From Whalleya microplaca (Eukaryota; Ascomycota; Sordariomycetes; Xylariales; Xylariaceae): a stretch of DNA of 64,000 bases. Location: contig MU385774.1 in the NCBI GenBank assembly GCA_022497155.1, positions 1-64,000 on the forward strand, given 5' to 3'. Of this stretch, positions 43,549-54,933 are shown piece by piece (positions within the stretch are counted from its first letter, which is position 1; every line of letters starts with the position of its first letter). Position numbers and translations under genes: made by a program. The notes beneath the pieces are model-generated. The model had not been told where the DNA came from. It worked only from the letters and a program-made list of their open reading frames with translations, and made no database searches.

Positions 43549-45969
43549 TTGAACGATGGGATTGCCCCAAGGTTTAGATCCAGCTTAGTATCCTATAGGA
43601 AGAATACAAGAGACATTAAGACCTCCATACACGCTTATCTTCGTAAAGGCTACTACGTTGCTGTCACTGATCCAAGGCTCCCTACAGGTTCAACACACTC
43701 TTGCTTGTGCTGCTGTAGCTGATATTAACTAAAAGCACATATATGCTGAACTCGGTTCCTTAGATATTCAAGTAATCAATATACCTCCTCGGGCAGCGAC
43801 GCAGCGTACTGATCCCCATTGGGTGTGTAATAGTTTTGGCCTGCCCTCCCTTGGCTCACTGCACACCAAAGTATGTACAACCATTTGATCCATTCCTTTT
43901 GACGTACGAAAACGGGGCACCCAGCGTTCTATCAATTCAAGTCAAGTTACCTAATTTTAGCTATAAAGTAGACTTGCCGATATTCACCACTTGACTTGCT
44001 TAGTCATCCATTATACTAACCCCTGAATCCTATTAACCCACGAACTACGTGAAGACAAAAATATCCCTGGAGAATCTGACACAGTAAAATTGATAAGGGC
44101 GCCTCATGAATGTGACAATTGTCATCTCTTATCAAAGGCGGAATCACGGGGCATATGGCTAATAATTGAATACTGGAAAATGCTAGGAACCTGTCACGAT
44201 AAATGATTTAGGTAGGGGGAAAGGAAAATGACATCGAGATACCTTGATTATCACAGCATCTAGCACCAACTTGACACAAGTAAATTCATTAAAAAAACAC
44301 AATTGAGTTAAGTCAGGTGGACTGACACTATAATTTAAATGGAGGGAAATGTCGACGGCATCTTCATTATCCGTTCCTTAGCTGAGGAGCACGGATGGAT
44401 GACACTACGGCACAGAACGAGATCATACCGAATAACGCAATGAGAATTGAGATTGAGGGAGACTGGTGAGGAACGATGCTTAAAAAATGAATATGCGATG
44501 TGTACTCGCAATTTGGGTTCTCGGTATCATAATAGGTTTACGATAAACTTTGAGAACGCAGAAGCGTAGACATTCGTATACTAGAATGCGGCGGCGGCCA
44601 AAGAGCTGTGACATGGTTATTTTTACTACACCACCTGACTCTAACATTGATATAGTAATAGATTAGGTACTAGCGCCGCTTCTTTCGTGTGATCCCTATA
44701 GCTGAATTCCTAATAACAACCATCGTTGTTCGTTATTTTATAATGCCGTGTATAGGTTACCCTTAAGTTATAATAAAAACTAAAAGTATTTAGGCTGCGC
44801 TATAAACTGTAAATAACTTGATGCCTCTATCAATTGCGCCGGCAGAAAGTAGGTAGTTTAGAAAGGTTAGGGAGGCTAGAGAGGAGGTCAGAAGCACCTT
44901 GAATGGTTGTATAACGGATGTAGGATAAGTATATCTATTAACTAAAAAAAAAAAAAAAAAGAAAAAAAAAAAAAAGAGACGCCGGGTTAGTACGTAGTCT
45001 TTTCGCTTAGGGTCGACAATCCAGTCAAAATCATCATCCATACAGTCAAAATAACCGTTTCGAAAAGTTGAAGTAAGGGAGTAAAACTGATTTGAAAAGG
45101 ACACTGGTGGCGCTTCCTATTGGTAGGTATTTGCCCCATTAGCGCATTAATTGCCTCCGGGTTTAAGCAAATATTGTCATACCTTTAAGCTTACACATGA
45201 TGTACTCTCCTTATTAGCCCCTTGACCACTCTATGTGCAGGCTTTCCAACCACTCTTTCCTCAGCACCACGCGGTACTTTTTATAGTCCATAGCCATCTC
45301 CTTTACTTTTCCTTCTTGTAGAGGCCAAGCCTGATACTATTAGTGACGCAGATTATATAGGCACCTATCGGCACTAGACGTGTCACAGGATAGCCGACTA
45401 ACCACCCCGCACCCCATATATCCGATAGCAGCACAACCTCAATCAATGAGACCGCTAGTTCCAATTATGCCCTAGTTAGTATTCAGAACTATTCAAAAAG
45501 GGCACGTGTATCACATCACAGTCATATTTTCCTCCAAAATAACCCTGGAAGAAATTATGACGATGTTATGCGTAGGCACGGCACGGACAGCTTCGGACAA
45601 CTGAGATCTCCGAAGTCCTGTCACAATTGTGGTCTGAGTCACATGAGGACGCGACTGGGTGGTGGTTGCGGGGCTCGGCAGAGATGCTATCCCGTGTCAT
45701 GACAGCGATGTGCTGCTATTGAGAAATATAAAGGGCGTGGCGTGTCTACTTAGCGCATGCAAATGTTGCTGTTTGAGCCCAGTACCAACATTCTTTCTGC
45801 CTTGTATCACTTGAAAGGAGTCCCCGCACCATTTTAGGTGATCATCGTGAAGTGTAGAGCATACATGCCTCTGGCGACCAGACAAGAACCTAGTCAGGAC
45901 TATCAATACCTCAATATTCCATAAGATTCCTATTCTCCTCGGTCAAGATACAATCTAAAAATTGTCAAA
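43549..45969. other. Intergenic, with A-rich tract
   Basis: About 2.4 kb without a supported gene. A near-pure A run at 44944-44977 (17 A, G, 14 A) is encoded on the plus strand and could be the tail of an old retroposed copy. I could not identify the source. Confidence 0.45.
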
Positions 45970-46498
45970 ATGGCGACGAACGCATCCCTCTTACCAACTA
46001 TCCCTCGTATCTTCTTCCTGTACCTGGAGCCGGTTGCAATGTACGTTGTGCCCCCGATTAATGCTTATAGACTTATAGTACTAGTTCTAACGTGCTCACA
46101 GTACTTATGGCATGATGATGAACTATGCTTCACGTCTTGACATCTTCGCGCTTTCGTCTACAACATCTGAGACCCTTCCTATTCCAGCACTGGTCGTTCC
46201 CTCCCTGACGGCTAGCTACCTTTTCAGTATGATGCTTTACGGTCTCATCATTTTGCTTGCCTCTCCGCCCAACAAACGTCTGGTGCAGTTGCACATCTGG
46301 ATTTTGATCATAGCCGACTTCACCCACTGGGCCGGCCTGTTTTCAACCATTGCGCAGAATGACCCCCGTGGATGGGCTGCTGTGCTCGATACGAGCGGGT
46401 GGAGCCTTGAGGTCTGGAACCTGGCTACTTATCCTCTTGGTACGCTGGCGGTTAAATTTGCTACTTTGGCTGGATTATTTGGTGAGATTTGTGGTTAA
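45970..46498 (+). CDS. DUF7704-like membrane protein, 155 aa
   Basis: Small fungal integral membrane protein resembling what I recall as the DUF7704 family, function unknown. Exon 1 (45970-46040) and exon 2 (46102-46498) join in phase 2 over a 61-nt GTACGT..CAG intron, giving FLYLEPVAITYGMMMNYASR. The family-like N-terminus IPRIFFLYLEPVAI is encoded largely by the small first exon. About four hydrophobic segments follow, near residues 15-35, 60-85 (SYLFSMMLYGLIILLASP), 92-112 (LHIWILIIADFTHWAGL) and 135-150. It sits between the unrecognised gene and the oxalate decarboxylase. Such proteins are sometimes near secondary-metabolism genes, but I would not infer a role. Confidence 0.72.
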
Positions 46499-46862
46499 GA
46501 TGTACATATTTTGCATCTTATAAGTGGCACTCTGGCAATCGGGAGAGGGGCTGTTTTTGGGACGGATGTTGTTTGATGGTTAGCCGGGAGTGATAAGGTA
46601 GGAATGGGCAGATAGTTGTAACAAGAAAATTCCCGGCGAAAATGTGCGAGTACAAAGACGAAAAAAAGATGATTGAATCATAAGAGAGAAATTATATAGC
46701 AAAATAAAATGAAAACCTCACACCAAGAAATCAGCCAGCGTTCTTATACATATGAGAATAAATAAGACTCCTTTACAGCATGCGGCAACTCATCTGGTCC
46801 GCCAAACCACCACATGCCTTTCGAAGTCTACTTGCCTCGATAACAGGTCACCTTTCTCTAGT
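46499..46862. other. Convergent intergenic region
   Basis: 3' regions of the DUF7704-like gene and the oxalate decarboxylase. No gene. Confidence 0.4.
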
Positions 46863-48606
46863 CTAGAAGTTCTGACCTCCGACGGCAATAGCCGTCATGT
46901 TAGGGTTCCCAGGCTTGATCAGAGTCTTGTCCTTGGGAATCTTATCGAGGACCTCATCAGTTAGATTCAGCGTATCCTTGATGATCTGTCTCGGCGTCAA
47001 AGCCAACCACTGCGCAGCGCTGATATCACTGAACTTCTTCGCCTGCAGCATCTCTAGGAAGATCACGTCCTCCGTGCCAGTGTTTTCAATGTAGTGGCCA
47101 GCTGCTTTCTGGATATACCCCACATCGCCGGCCGTGAAGTCAAATGTCTGCGATTGGGAGGGGGCGCCGTAGATAGTGATGCGGGCGGATCCTTGAAGGA
47201 AGTAGTTCCACTCATCGCTATCCGTGTGCCAGTGCACCTCACGCATCGCGCCCGGCTGCAGCACCACAAGGGCAGCCGAGAACATGCTGGCGGCGGGGAA
47301 GGTGAGTGGGTCTAGGATCTTCACGGAGCCGCCCGTCGTGTTGTGGAATTCCTGTAACGACCAATGGTATGTGTATGCAGACTCACCCCAGAGAGATCCA
47401 GCTGAAGAGGTGATGTTCTGTTCTGAGATGTTGGCTGGTGCAGGAGTGCCGTTAAAGATCTAGAAGACACGGTCAGACGTATATTCTTACGAACGGAACT
47501 CATTTTCAAAGTTCGATGCATGGCAATAGGTAAAACTTACATATTTTTCTGCGTCGGGGATGCCATCAAGAGCACTAACGTCCACCTGAAGATCCTTAGA
47601 CCAGACAGACACAGGACTGCGCATGAGCATCTCCGTGGCGAGGAAAGTAGATTCTTCAGAGAAAGTACCGCTGTCGAAGACCAACAAGAACTCGGCGCCC
47701 TCGTCCAGCGCCTGCAAGCTGTGTGGAACGCCCTGTGGGAAAAACCATACATCGCCCGCTGTGATGTCGTCCACAAAAGAGGCTCCATCCGTGTCAATAG
47801 CAGCAACACGCACCGAACCTTTGAGAACCAAGGCCCTGTCAGAAACATATCAACGTCAGCATAATCGCCCTTCTAGGTAAGTTTACCATGTGTCACGATA
47901 ATCGGTCTCACCATTCAGCAGAGGTATGCCAATGCAACTCCCGGTACGCATTTGGCGCAAGCCGCATATCCACGCCTGCCATTGCCGTCGCGACAGGCAA
48001 CACATCTTGGTTCTGCTGTCTCGCCCAACCGGACTCATGTCCGACTCCGAACAGGTTATAGCTCAGTCCGAGCGGCCACATGGCTTGGGGTACAGTGCCC
48101 TGGTCCGTCTCTGGCGGCGCGTAGATGTCCGGGTTCAGCTTCTCGTACTCGTAGGTACGCGGGCCTGGGTCTGTACCGCCCCTGCCGCCGCGGATGGGCT
48201 GTGGTCCATTCGGGTATGTTGCACTGTTGAAATCCAGGTACAGGCCTAGCTTTCCGTCGGCGTCTTGCCCGTTTACTAGCTCGGGGTTCTCGACCACGGC
48301 CGAGTCACCTCCGGAGACAGGGGGACGAGGAGCAATGCCGCCGAGTAGGTTGCTTGAGCCGCGCAGGTCGCCTACAGTGACGCTGGAGCTGGGAATTGGT
48401 AGCTGCACGCCACCAACGTCGCCGGAGTTTTCTTCATAGGTCATCCTGTGACATATGTTAGTCTTGTACCAAGTATTGCATCATCTAGCACAAGCTATGA
48501 TCATCAGGGTCTCAGGTCTTGGAATTAGTGTTGCTCACTGTGGTGTTGGGAGGCTAAGAGCTATATGAAACAAGCCAGCGCTTATGACACTCGTTGATGC
48601 CTTCAT
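46863..48606 (-). CDS. Secreted oxalate decarboxylase-type bicupin, 497 aa
   Basis: Manganese bicupin expected to convert oxalate to formate and CO2. Four exons: 48606-48539, 48445-47912, 47835-47541 and 47459-46863; introns of 93, 76 and 81 nt all fit in phase. Exon 1 encodes a signal peptide (MKASTSVISAGLFHIALSLP), so the enzyme is secreted. Cupin 1 has ELHWHTSAEW (His about 193 and 195, Glu about 200), split by intron 2, with a later His in FPQGVPHSLQ. Cupin 2 has REVHWHTDSDEW (His 375 and 377). The flexible lid in cupin 1 reads FSEESTF (about 259-265), with the Ser-Glu start expected for decarboxylase rather than oxidase activity. Length matches fungal enzymes. Role inferred: detoxifying or buffering oxalate during growth on plant matter. 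Confidence 0.92.
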
Positions 48607-49606
48607 CTTGATAAAAATAGCTTATTGAGTTAAGATACTGTTTAGTAAGATGGAGAGATTGGTGTCTTCGCGGGCTTTCAGATTGATGACTTGATGTTAA
48701 ATCTGAGCTCAAGCAAGAGAGGGGAAACTCTCATTTATATACACAAATGAGCCCTCGTCGGTATACGTCCTCCATCTTCATCTCAAACTTTCTTGATGGA
48801 TTTCGGCAGTGGGATCACTCTAGGTTCAAGCTTTCACATGGGTATTCTGCATCTTCCTTGATCTACTCAGAGGCTTAGTCCTGTCACCCGGCGAGGTCGA
48901 ATACATCAGAGATAGATCGTAGCACCAAATGAACCCACAAGTCCGAGAGGCCTGACGTCGATATGCTGGAAACATGTCGGTGAGACTTTGTTAGCTTCGT
49001 AGAATATCCGAACTCCAGCAGCTGCAGAATGTAGTTGTTTATACAACCAGTCCACGAAACACCGAAACGAGCCCGACCGTATAAGATGATTGTGATTACG
49101 AAACTAAAAGAACTCATCTGCAGCTCAGTAATGTCCTATAATTGCAGGTGCCGATATATCCGGCTACAAGTAGTTGCTGGCCACTAAGATGGGTCAAGCG
49201 ACCATCCTTGCTTACATGCGTTTATGTAGTCGTCGTAAACGCTCGGTTCGGGATCTCGGGGTTCGTTATTTCTTTTGGAAGGGCTGTATAGTTTAAGCGT
49301 TAAATGTTTGGTCTGAATTAGCTAGCAGATGTAATAATCATAATGATTTCTGTTTAGTTGAGTCGTATTAGACATTGAAGTATATACAATCGACAACAAT
49401 AAAACTGTTGATGGATGTTTATGCCACATATCCAATATTTCCATAACAAAATCTCACAAAAAATCCTAAAATTTCATTACATCCTCTTAAATCAAGTCTG
49501 GGAGACATGAGCCAACCTATAGTAATTTAAAACATTGTATAGTATCGTAGACATTATGAGAACAATTGCTGCTTCAGCACCGTGTTAACTCCGTGTCAAT
49601 CAGGCT
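48607..49606. other. Promoter of oxalate decarboxylase plus intergenic
   Basis: A CTATTTTTATC run lies just before the start codon and a TATATA-like word near 48736. No gene is supported in the remainder. Confidence 0.4.
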
Positions 49607-52232
49607 TCAGGCTTCAAAGAGCTTCACAAACTGCTGGAAGTCCCGTACACTTAGTCCATGCCGTGGATAGCAGATATAAACTTGTTCACCCAGGACGCCA
49701 AACTTTCCCCTGAAGCCCGCCTTCCTATCTAGTCGCAGACTCTTCACGATGATATCAAACGTATTAGATAGGAACTTCGCGCGCACACCACCAATATGCG
49801 CACCAGGTGTCAATGATTCAGAAACACCCGCGCCAAAAGTGAAGGGACCGCTCACTGAAGAAAGGGCTTTCTCAACGAGTACTTCGATGGTGCTATTTGG
49901 GGCACTGGGGAAATCAAATGCCCATTTGACCTGCCAACCAACGTGGGGTGCTAGCTGAGCTAGAATAACAAGACAAAGTACCTTGTTGTCTTTCTCGGCA
50001 GCGAAATAGCGGCGATGGTCTCTATCAACCCAAGGTCGGACGTCGGTCAAGTGGACTTGCTTCCCCTGGCGAGTCGACTGCCATTCCTTGATGCCTTCGT
50101 CCGCGCGCCTCATGAAGTCCTCGTCTGGTTCCACCTGGTGAACTACGATTCCTTCTCTTTCTACTCGTCGGGCGTCATGCTTATTAGCAGAGTTGTGATG
50201 TTCGCCCTCGACACGTTGTTCTTCTACGCAGCTCATTGTCCGCCAGTCGAATTTACTAGCCAGTATGCTTTGGACTTTCTCAGAAACGAGCATCCAAACT
50301 GGAGTGAGTTTCAGATCTTTCTCCAAGTAATCAACAAACGACGCGATGACCTCGTCGTACTGTTTTGTATCGCATAGTGGATTTCCAGCAATCATGGCGA
50401 ACTGGCCCTCTTGCTTGACGAAGCCGACCGCTGCTCCAGTAGGGTGCCGCCAGATCTTGAACCGCTCGTCAAGCCAGGATGTGTTCGTTGCATCGCCGTA
50501 ATTAGCGATGAGCTTTTCGATCGGAGGCTTGTCATCCTGGCTTCGGGGTTTCATCGTGTCCGCTTCTGGGTGTGGAAGACTAAGTGGGCGTGCTGGTAGA
50601 GATTTAGGGTCGCGTGGAAACAATGAAGCATTCCTCACGTCATCTAGTTCGAGAAGCAGCATTACTATCCGCTCTAAACCGAAGCCGGCGCCGCCATGAG
50701 ATGGTGGACCAACGTCAAAGGCGGCTAGATACTCCTCCATGCCATTCTCGCTAATCTTTGACTCTGCCATGCTTTTGCGGAACTCTTCGGCGTCATGGAT
50801 GCGCTGTCCACCTGTGCAAATCTCCTGGCCTCGCAAGAAAATGTCAAATGAGTTTGTCCACTTGGGATCCTCGGCTTTATGAGTGTAGAATGGTCTAGCG
50901 TTGGTAGGGAATTTGTCTAGGATGTAGTAGTCAGTGTGAAACCTTTCCCTGACCAGCTCACCGAGGCCCATCTCGTCCCGTGTTGAGAGATCTTCCTCCT
51001 CAACGTCCCGTCCATCTTCCCGAAGCATCTGAAGCCCTTCAGAGAAAGGGATGATGAGGGTGTTCTTCAGCCATAATAGATCTTTACTAGGCCACCGCTC
51101 TCGAACAACCTTAAGTTCAGGCATGTATTGGACTGCAGAGAATATGGTCTTCAGAGTCCTGTCAATTGTCTCGATGAGTTATTTGTAGGACTGTCGAAAT
51201 GACATCTCTATATCTAGGCCAGTATACTCGGTCAGATGCCGATGCGTATTTGAGTTCTCTGCACGAAACACTGGGCCAATCTAGATGATCGGACTTAAAG
51301 TTTGGTTCAAGAATACATGTGTACTTAACACTCGCCTCGTAAACTCTCTCGAAGTCGGCTGATATCGCCATCTGTTTCGCCAATTGCGGGCTCTGTGCTA
51401 GAAAAGCTGCCCTACCGAAGTACTGCACTTTGAACACTTCGGCGCCGTTTTCAGTTGCCGCAGGTTGCAGCTTAGGTGTTTGAATTTCTAGGAAGCCCTG
51501 TTCTTCTAGCGCCTCGCGGAACTTTCTAACAACCATAGCACGAACTCGGAAGATAGCCTGGTTAGTTGGATGGCGGAGATCTACCACGCGCCCAGATAGT
51601 CTGTGGCGGAGCGTCTCCGGTGGCTCATAGTTATTGAACGGAAGGTTGTTGGCAGAATTAGCAAGGTGAATGGAGTAGATATGGACTTCCACGTCTGGAA
51701 ATGTCGCAGAGCTGACAGGCTGCTTGGCTTTCTGCAAGGTTCCGGTTACATGAACCAATGACTCAGGGGGGAGTTTCTGAACCCAACGGATCATGTGCGG
51801 TGTTGCATGTGATAGCACACCTTGTATGGAGTCTGTCTGGATCCGAAACAGTAAGAAATTGAGAGCCTGAGATACTCGTCTCTGCGTGTGTATCCTAGCT
51901 CGGAAGTTGACATTCGAGCCCACTGGAAGACCAGCCACTTGTTTGAGCGTACATAACTCGTGGGGATGCACATTCTCGCCATAACGCGCTCTTGTTTCTT
52001 CATCTTCTTCTTGCGCTGCTTTTTATTCTTCGCGTCGCCAACGTTCTTCTACTTCAGCTTGGTTTCGCTCGCGCCTTTCTGCTTTTTCCAGCTTCTCTTT
52101 CCCTTTGGCCTCACTACGCTGAGCCAACTTTCCCTTATCCCTAGTCTCAGAGTCTTCATGTTGGTTTGGTTTGAAGGAAGATGCGATGGCACGGGTGGCC
52201 CGATAAATATCATGATGCAGAGGGCCAGGCAT
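49607..52232 (-). pseudogene. erdS: Ergosteryl-3-beta-O-aspartate synthase (AspRS-DUF2156 fusion), interrupted by two TAA codons
   Basis: Fungal fusion of a class II aspartyl-tRNA synthetase with a DUF2156 (GNAT-like aminoacyl transferase) domain. The family uses Asp-tRNA to esterify ergosterol with aspartate. Parts seen: charged N-terminal helix, OB-fold (LPVGSNVNFRARIHTQRRVS), catalytic core with motif 2 ([20 protein letters not shown]) and motif 3 (GGAGFGLERIVMLL), then the DUF2156 region from about codon 560 to the end (IWRHPTGAAVGFVKQEGQFA; KVLCLVILAQLAPHVGWQVK). Exons 52232-51336 and 51280-49607 join at VYE/IGPVF using a GC donor (GCGAGT). Two in-frame TAA codons interrupt it: 52025-52023 (codon 70) and 51181-51179 (codon 333). 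Both sit where CAA would fit. Splicing could remove them only with weak sites. Probably a recent pseudogene; sequencing error is the main alternative. Confidence 0.8.
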
Positions 52233-53293
52233 TGTGGGAACTCTAAGAAGCCTACTCTTTTAGCTCTAGCTATAGCCCTTGACTAGGAACCTGAGATGTA
52301 CATAACTAGATTGAATAGGCAGCTTCATCCCGAATCGTTTAAATACTAGGTCTGAACCAGAGAATAATTCTGCCCTCACATTCAATCAATCACATACATA
52401 ATTGTCAACACCGCAGCTATCTATGTCGTCATCGCCTCGTAAAAGGGTCGTAGGTGGTAGTGATACACTGGTGGTGCATCATCACTTAATCTATGCAGAT
52501 GCAACCTACCAAGCGAACGGTCGCATTAGCGAATCGATCTATTTTAAAGAATTTTCTTTCATCATCTTTCCGATTTTACCCATGACTTCGAACTAATAAT
52601 GTGCCTACCCCATTATGATTTGTTGTCGCCTGTTACATAGATCTCATTTATTTCTGGGATTCCTATAAGGGACCGACTTACCCCTGGACCTTAGCACAGA
52701 ACGTCCAATGATGCCAACGATACCCCTGGTCGAACAGGAGGCCGGTGCATCAAACACCATTTCCGTGAATCTTCATAGTAGCGAAACTAAGGTCGCAAGT
52801 CAGTAGAATCTAGTGCTTCTGGCCTGTTCTATCTTGGCTCGAAGGGGATTATTTCCTAGGTACTATGTCTATCGAGAACTTAATAATCTCGAAATAGAAA
52901 CCTTCAATTATTCGCGAAATTGTTTAAAAATAGAGTTATATGATCTGATGCTGCAGTGGTTCCTATCCGCGCCTGCCTTTGGTCCCTCAAAGGGGGCTAA
53001 ACTACAGGTAGCATTCACCTTAAGTCATTACTTAGCTTCTGCGGCCCTACCAATCACTTATACATGACACTATTCAGCTCAACTTGGCGCTGGAGAAATG
53101 ACAGGACGAAGACAATGTTGACGTAGATATATGGATGCTAACTTCTAATTTGAGTATCTAAGGCTGACGAACAAGGCTGCAGTCATCGTCGCCGATAATA
53201 TCTGCGCTCTTAGATTTCCTGGCATAATCTTTTGCAAGAGTGGCTACTAATCCGGATTCTTGTCTGAGCAAGCGCTAAACCTTCTCTTAATCC
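52233..53293. other. Intergenic, no supported gene
   Basis: About 1 kb. The part just upstream of 52232 would be the promoter of the ErdS gene. Frames at 52402-52596 and 52813-53067 have no family features. Confidence 0.4.
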
Positions 53294-54933
53294 TCAAAGA
53301 CACAGGCACTTCTTCATGCTAAAACGCAAATCAATAACCGAAGCAATCAGCGGATCTCAGGGGTCAACTTACCGCCGCAAGCCTTCATCTACGATTCGTG
53401 GGTCTTGCGTGTACACGAACCTGAACCAACCCGTCCGTCCATGCTCCTCCATTGGATGAAGGAAGATACCGGCGTCAAGCAATCTCTGAGCAAGCTCAAA
53501 GTCGGGCATGGACGCGTCGGTATTGAGATATGGTGATAGATCTATGTAGATGAAGAAGCCCGCGTTAGCTGCTATGAAGCTTATACCTAGCTTCTGTAGC
53601 CCTATTTCTAAGAGTCAGCGGAACAGGCCTGGACAAATATCTTCAGTCGGTATTGGTCTCGGATGGTACTCCTTCAATTGGTATATCATCGCAACGGGGA
53701 CCACAAAAAGACTGAGTAAAGACTTGCCGGCAGTTACATGTTCGTACGCAGTTCGAATTCTCTCCCTTGACATGGCAAGGAATTGTTTTGTCCAACTCCG
53801 GTTTTCCAACATCGCTGTGGCGATGGCAATAGAAGCGCCCGACGGATTGAAAAACCTAATCACACTCTTGACAGCTTTATGCACTGATTCACTTCGCGTC
53901 ACAACTGCACCAACTCGCAAACCTGCTGCGCCGAAATCTTTACTCAGGCTGTAAGTCACGTGAAGTAGTTCCTCGTCAAGGATTCCAGCTGGGTTTATCG
54001 ACAATGCGGATGTAAAACCTAATAGATCTGATTCAGTGTCTGTGTTGAATACTGAACATCCGTAAACCTCGTCACTAATGAAATGGATACGATGCTTTTG
54101 GCAGAATTTCATCAACTCCACAATGGTTTGACGAGAGTAGCATCTCCCTAAAGGATTGTTTGGATTCACGATGAGAAGCACCCTATGTCTTCCAAGTCAA
54201 TATCTCTTCGTTTGGAACACAAAGGGGTTTAGGTCTGCTTGCAAGATCACCCACCTGATTTTTATTCCAGCGGCATTTGCTTTCACGAGCGCTTCTTCGA
54301 ACTTTGCAGATATACCCGAATCAAATGAAGTATTCGCATCTGTATCTGCATACACCATACGCAGTTGGGTTATGTTTCCAAAGTCGAGCTCAAAGCGGCC
54401 ATAAATCGGGACGGATGTTAGTATCCCGTCACCTGGGTCACCTAATGCCCAGCCCAGAGCCGTGTGCATGGCTGTTGCAGCTCCAGATATCTGTATCTCA
54501 CTCCCATCCAAAGGCTTCCAAGGGTGAAAGTATTCATTGAGATGTTCAGCCAGGGCCTTGGGAAACCTTGGTCCTCCTCCTGTGCTATAACCATAGGTGA
54601 AACACTGCTCGGTAAATGAGACCTGATGCTGCTCAGCTTCTGGGAGATATCTACCAATTTGAACTGAATAAGGACAGTGTATTGATGCAGCCTACATTCT
54701 TTTTCACGAAGTCTTGAAGTTCTTTCTGAACAAGATACTGGATGAAGTACAGCCCATTAGACTCTGAAGGCAGCGGAATCTCGATTCAAAACGCTTACAT
54801 TTTCTGCTAACGAAAAGCTAGTCAAGCCTTCGGGATTCGTATCCGGAGCATATGTCCCCCTCAGAGCGAATCGCCACGGAAGGTCGAGGTCAGGCACAAT
54901 GGACGCTGCTCTTCGCGAGAGCAAGTCTGCCAT
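53294..54933 (-). CDS. ACC synthase-like PLP aminotransferase (class I/II), 421 aa
   Basis: Fold-type I pyridoxal-phosphate enzyme of the 1-aminocyclopropane-1-carboxylate synthase-like group. Six exons: 54933-54799, 54737-54696, 54628-54255, 54182-53728, 53607-53373 and 53318-53294; all phases agree. Intron 4 uses a GC donor (GCAAGT). Motifs: DTNPEGLTSFSLAEN near the N-terminus, TYGYSTGGGPRFPKALAEHL, NPNNPLG (190-196), ISDEVY, and YSLSKDFGAAGLRVG with the PLP-binding Lys near 265. ANAGFFIYIDLSPYL and GRTGWFRFVYTQ follow, the latter with the substrate-carboxylate Arg. The last exon is only 25 nt (MKKCLCL); without it, translation would stop at LRR, six bases into the intron. Fungal members often act on other amino-acid substrates, so ACC formation is not assured. 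Same strand as ErdS, but 1 kb away. Confidence 0.82.

Noticed and set aside
44790..45104. 104-codon minus ORF containing a poly-Phe run
   Set aside because: The frame is held open by the A-rich tract on the plus strand; no family features.
51136..51180. Possible 45-nt intron (GTCATT..TTGACAG) that would remove the second ErdS stop in frame
   Set aside because: The donor is very weak, the length is at the lower limit, and it would delete 15 residues that are conserved in aspartyl-tRNA synthetases. Kept only as an alternative to be tested with transcripts.
52014..52120. Possible intron (GTGAGG..AAAGCAG) that would remove the first ErdS stop in frame
   Set aside because: The donor is fair, but the acceptor lacks a pyrimidine tract and no good branch point is visible. 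It lies in a poorly conserved linker, so I cannot exclude it.
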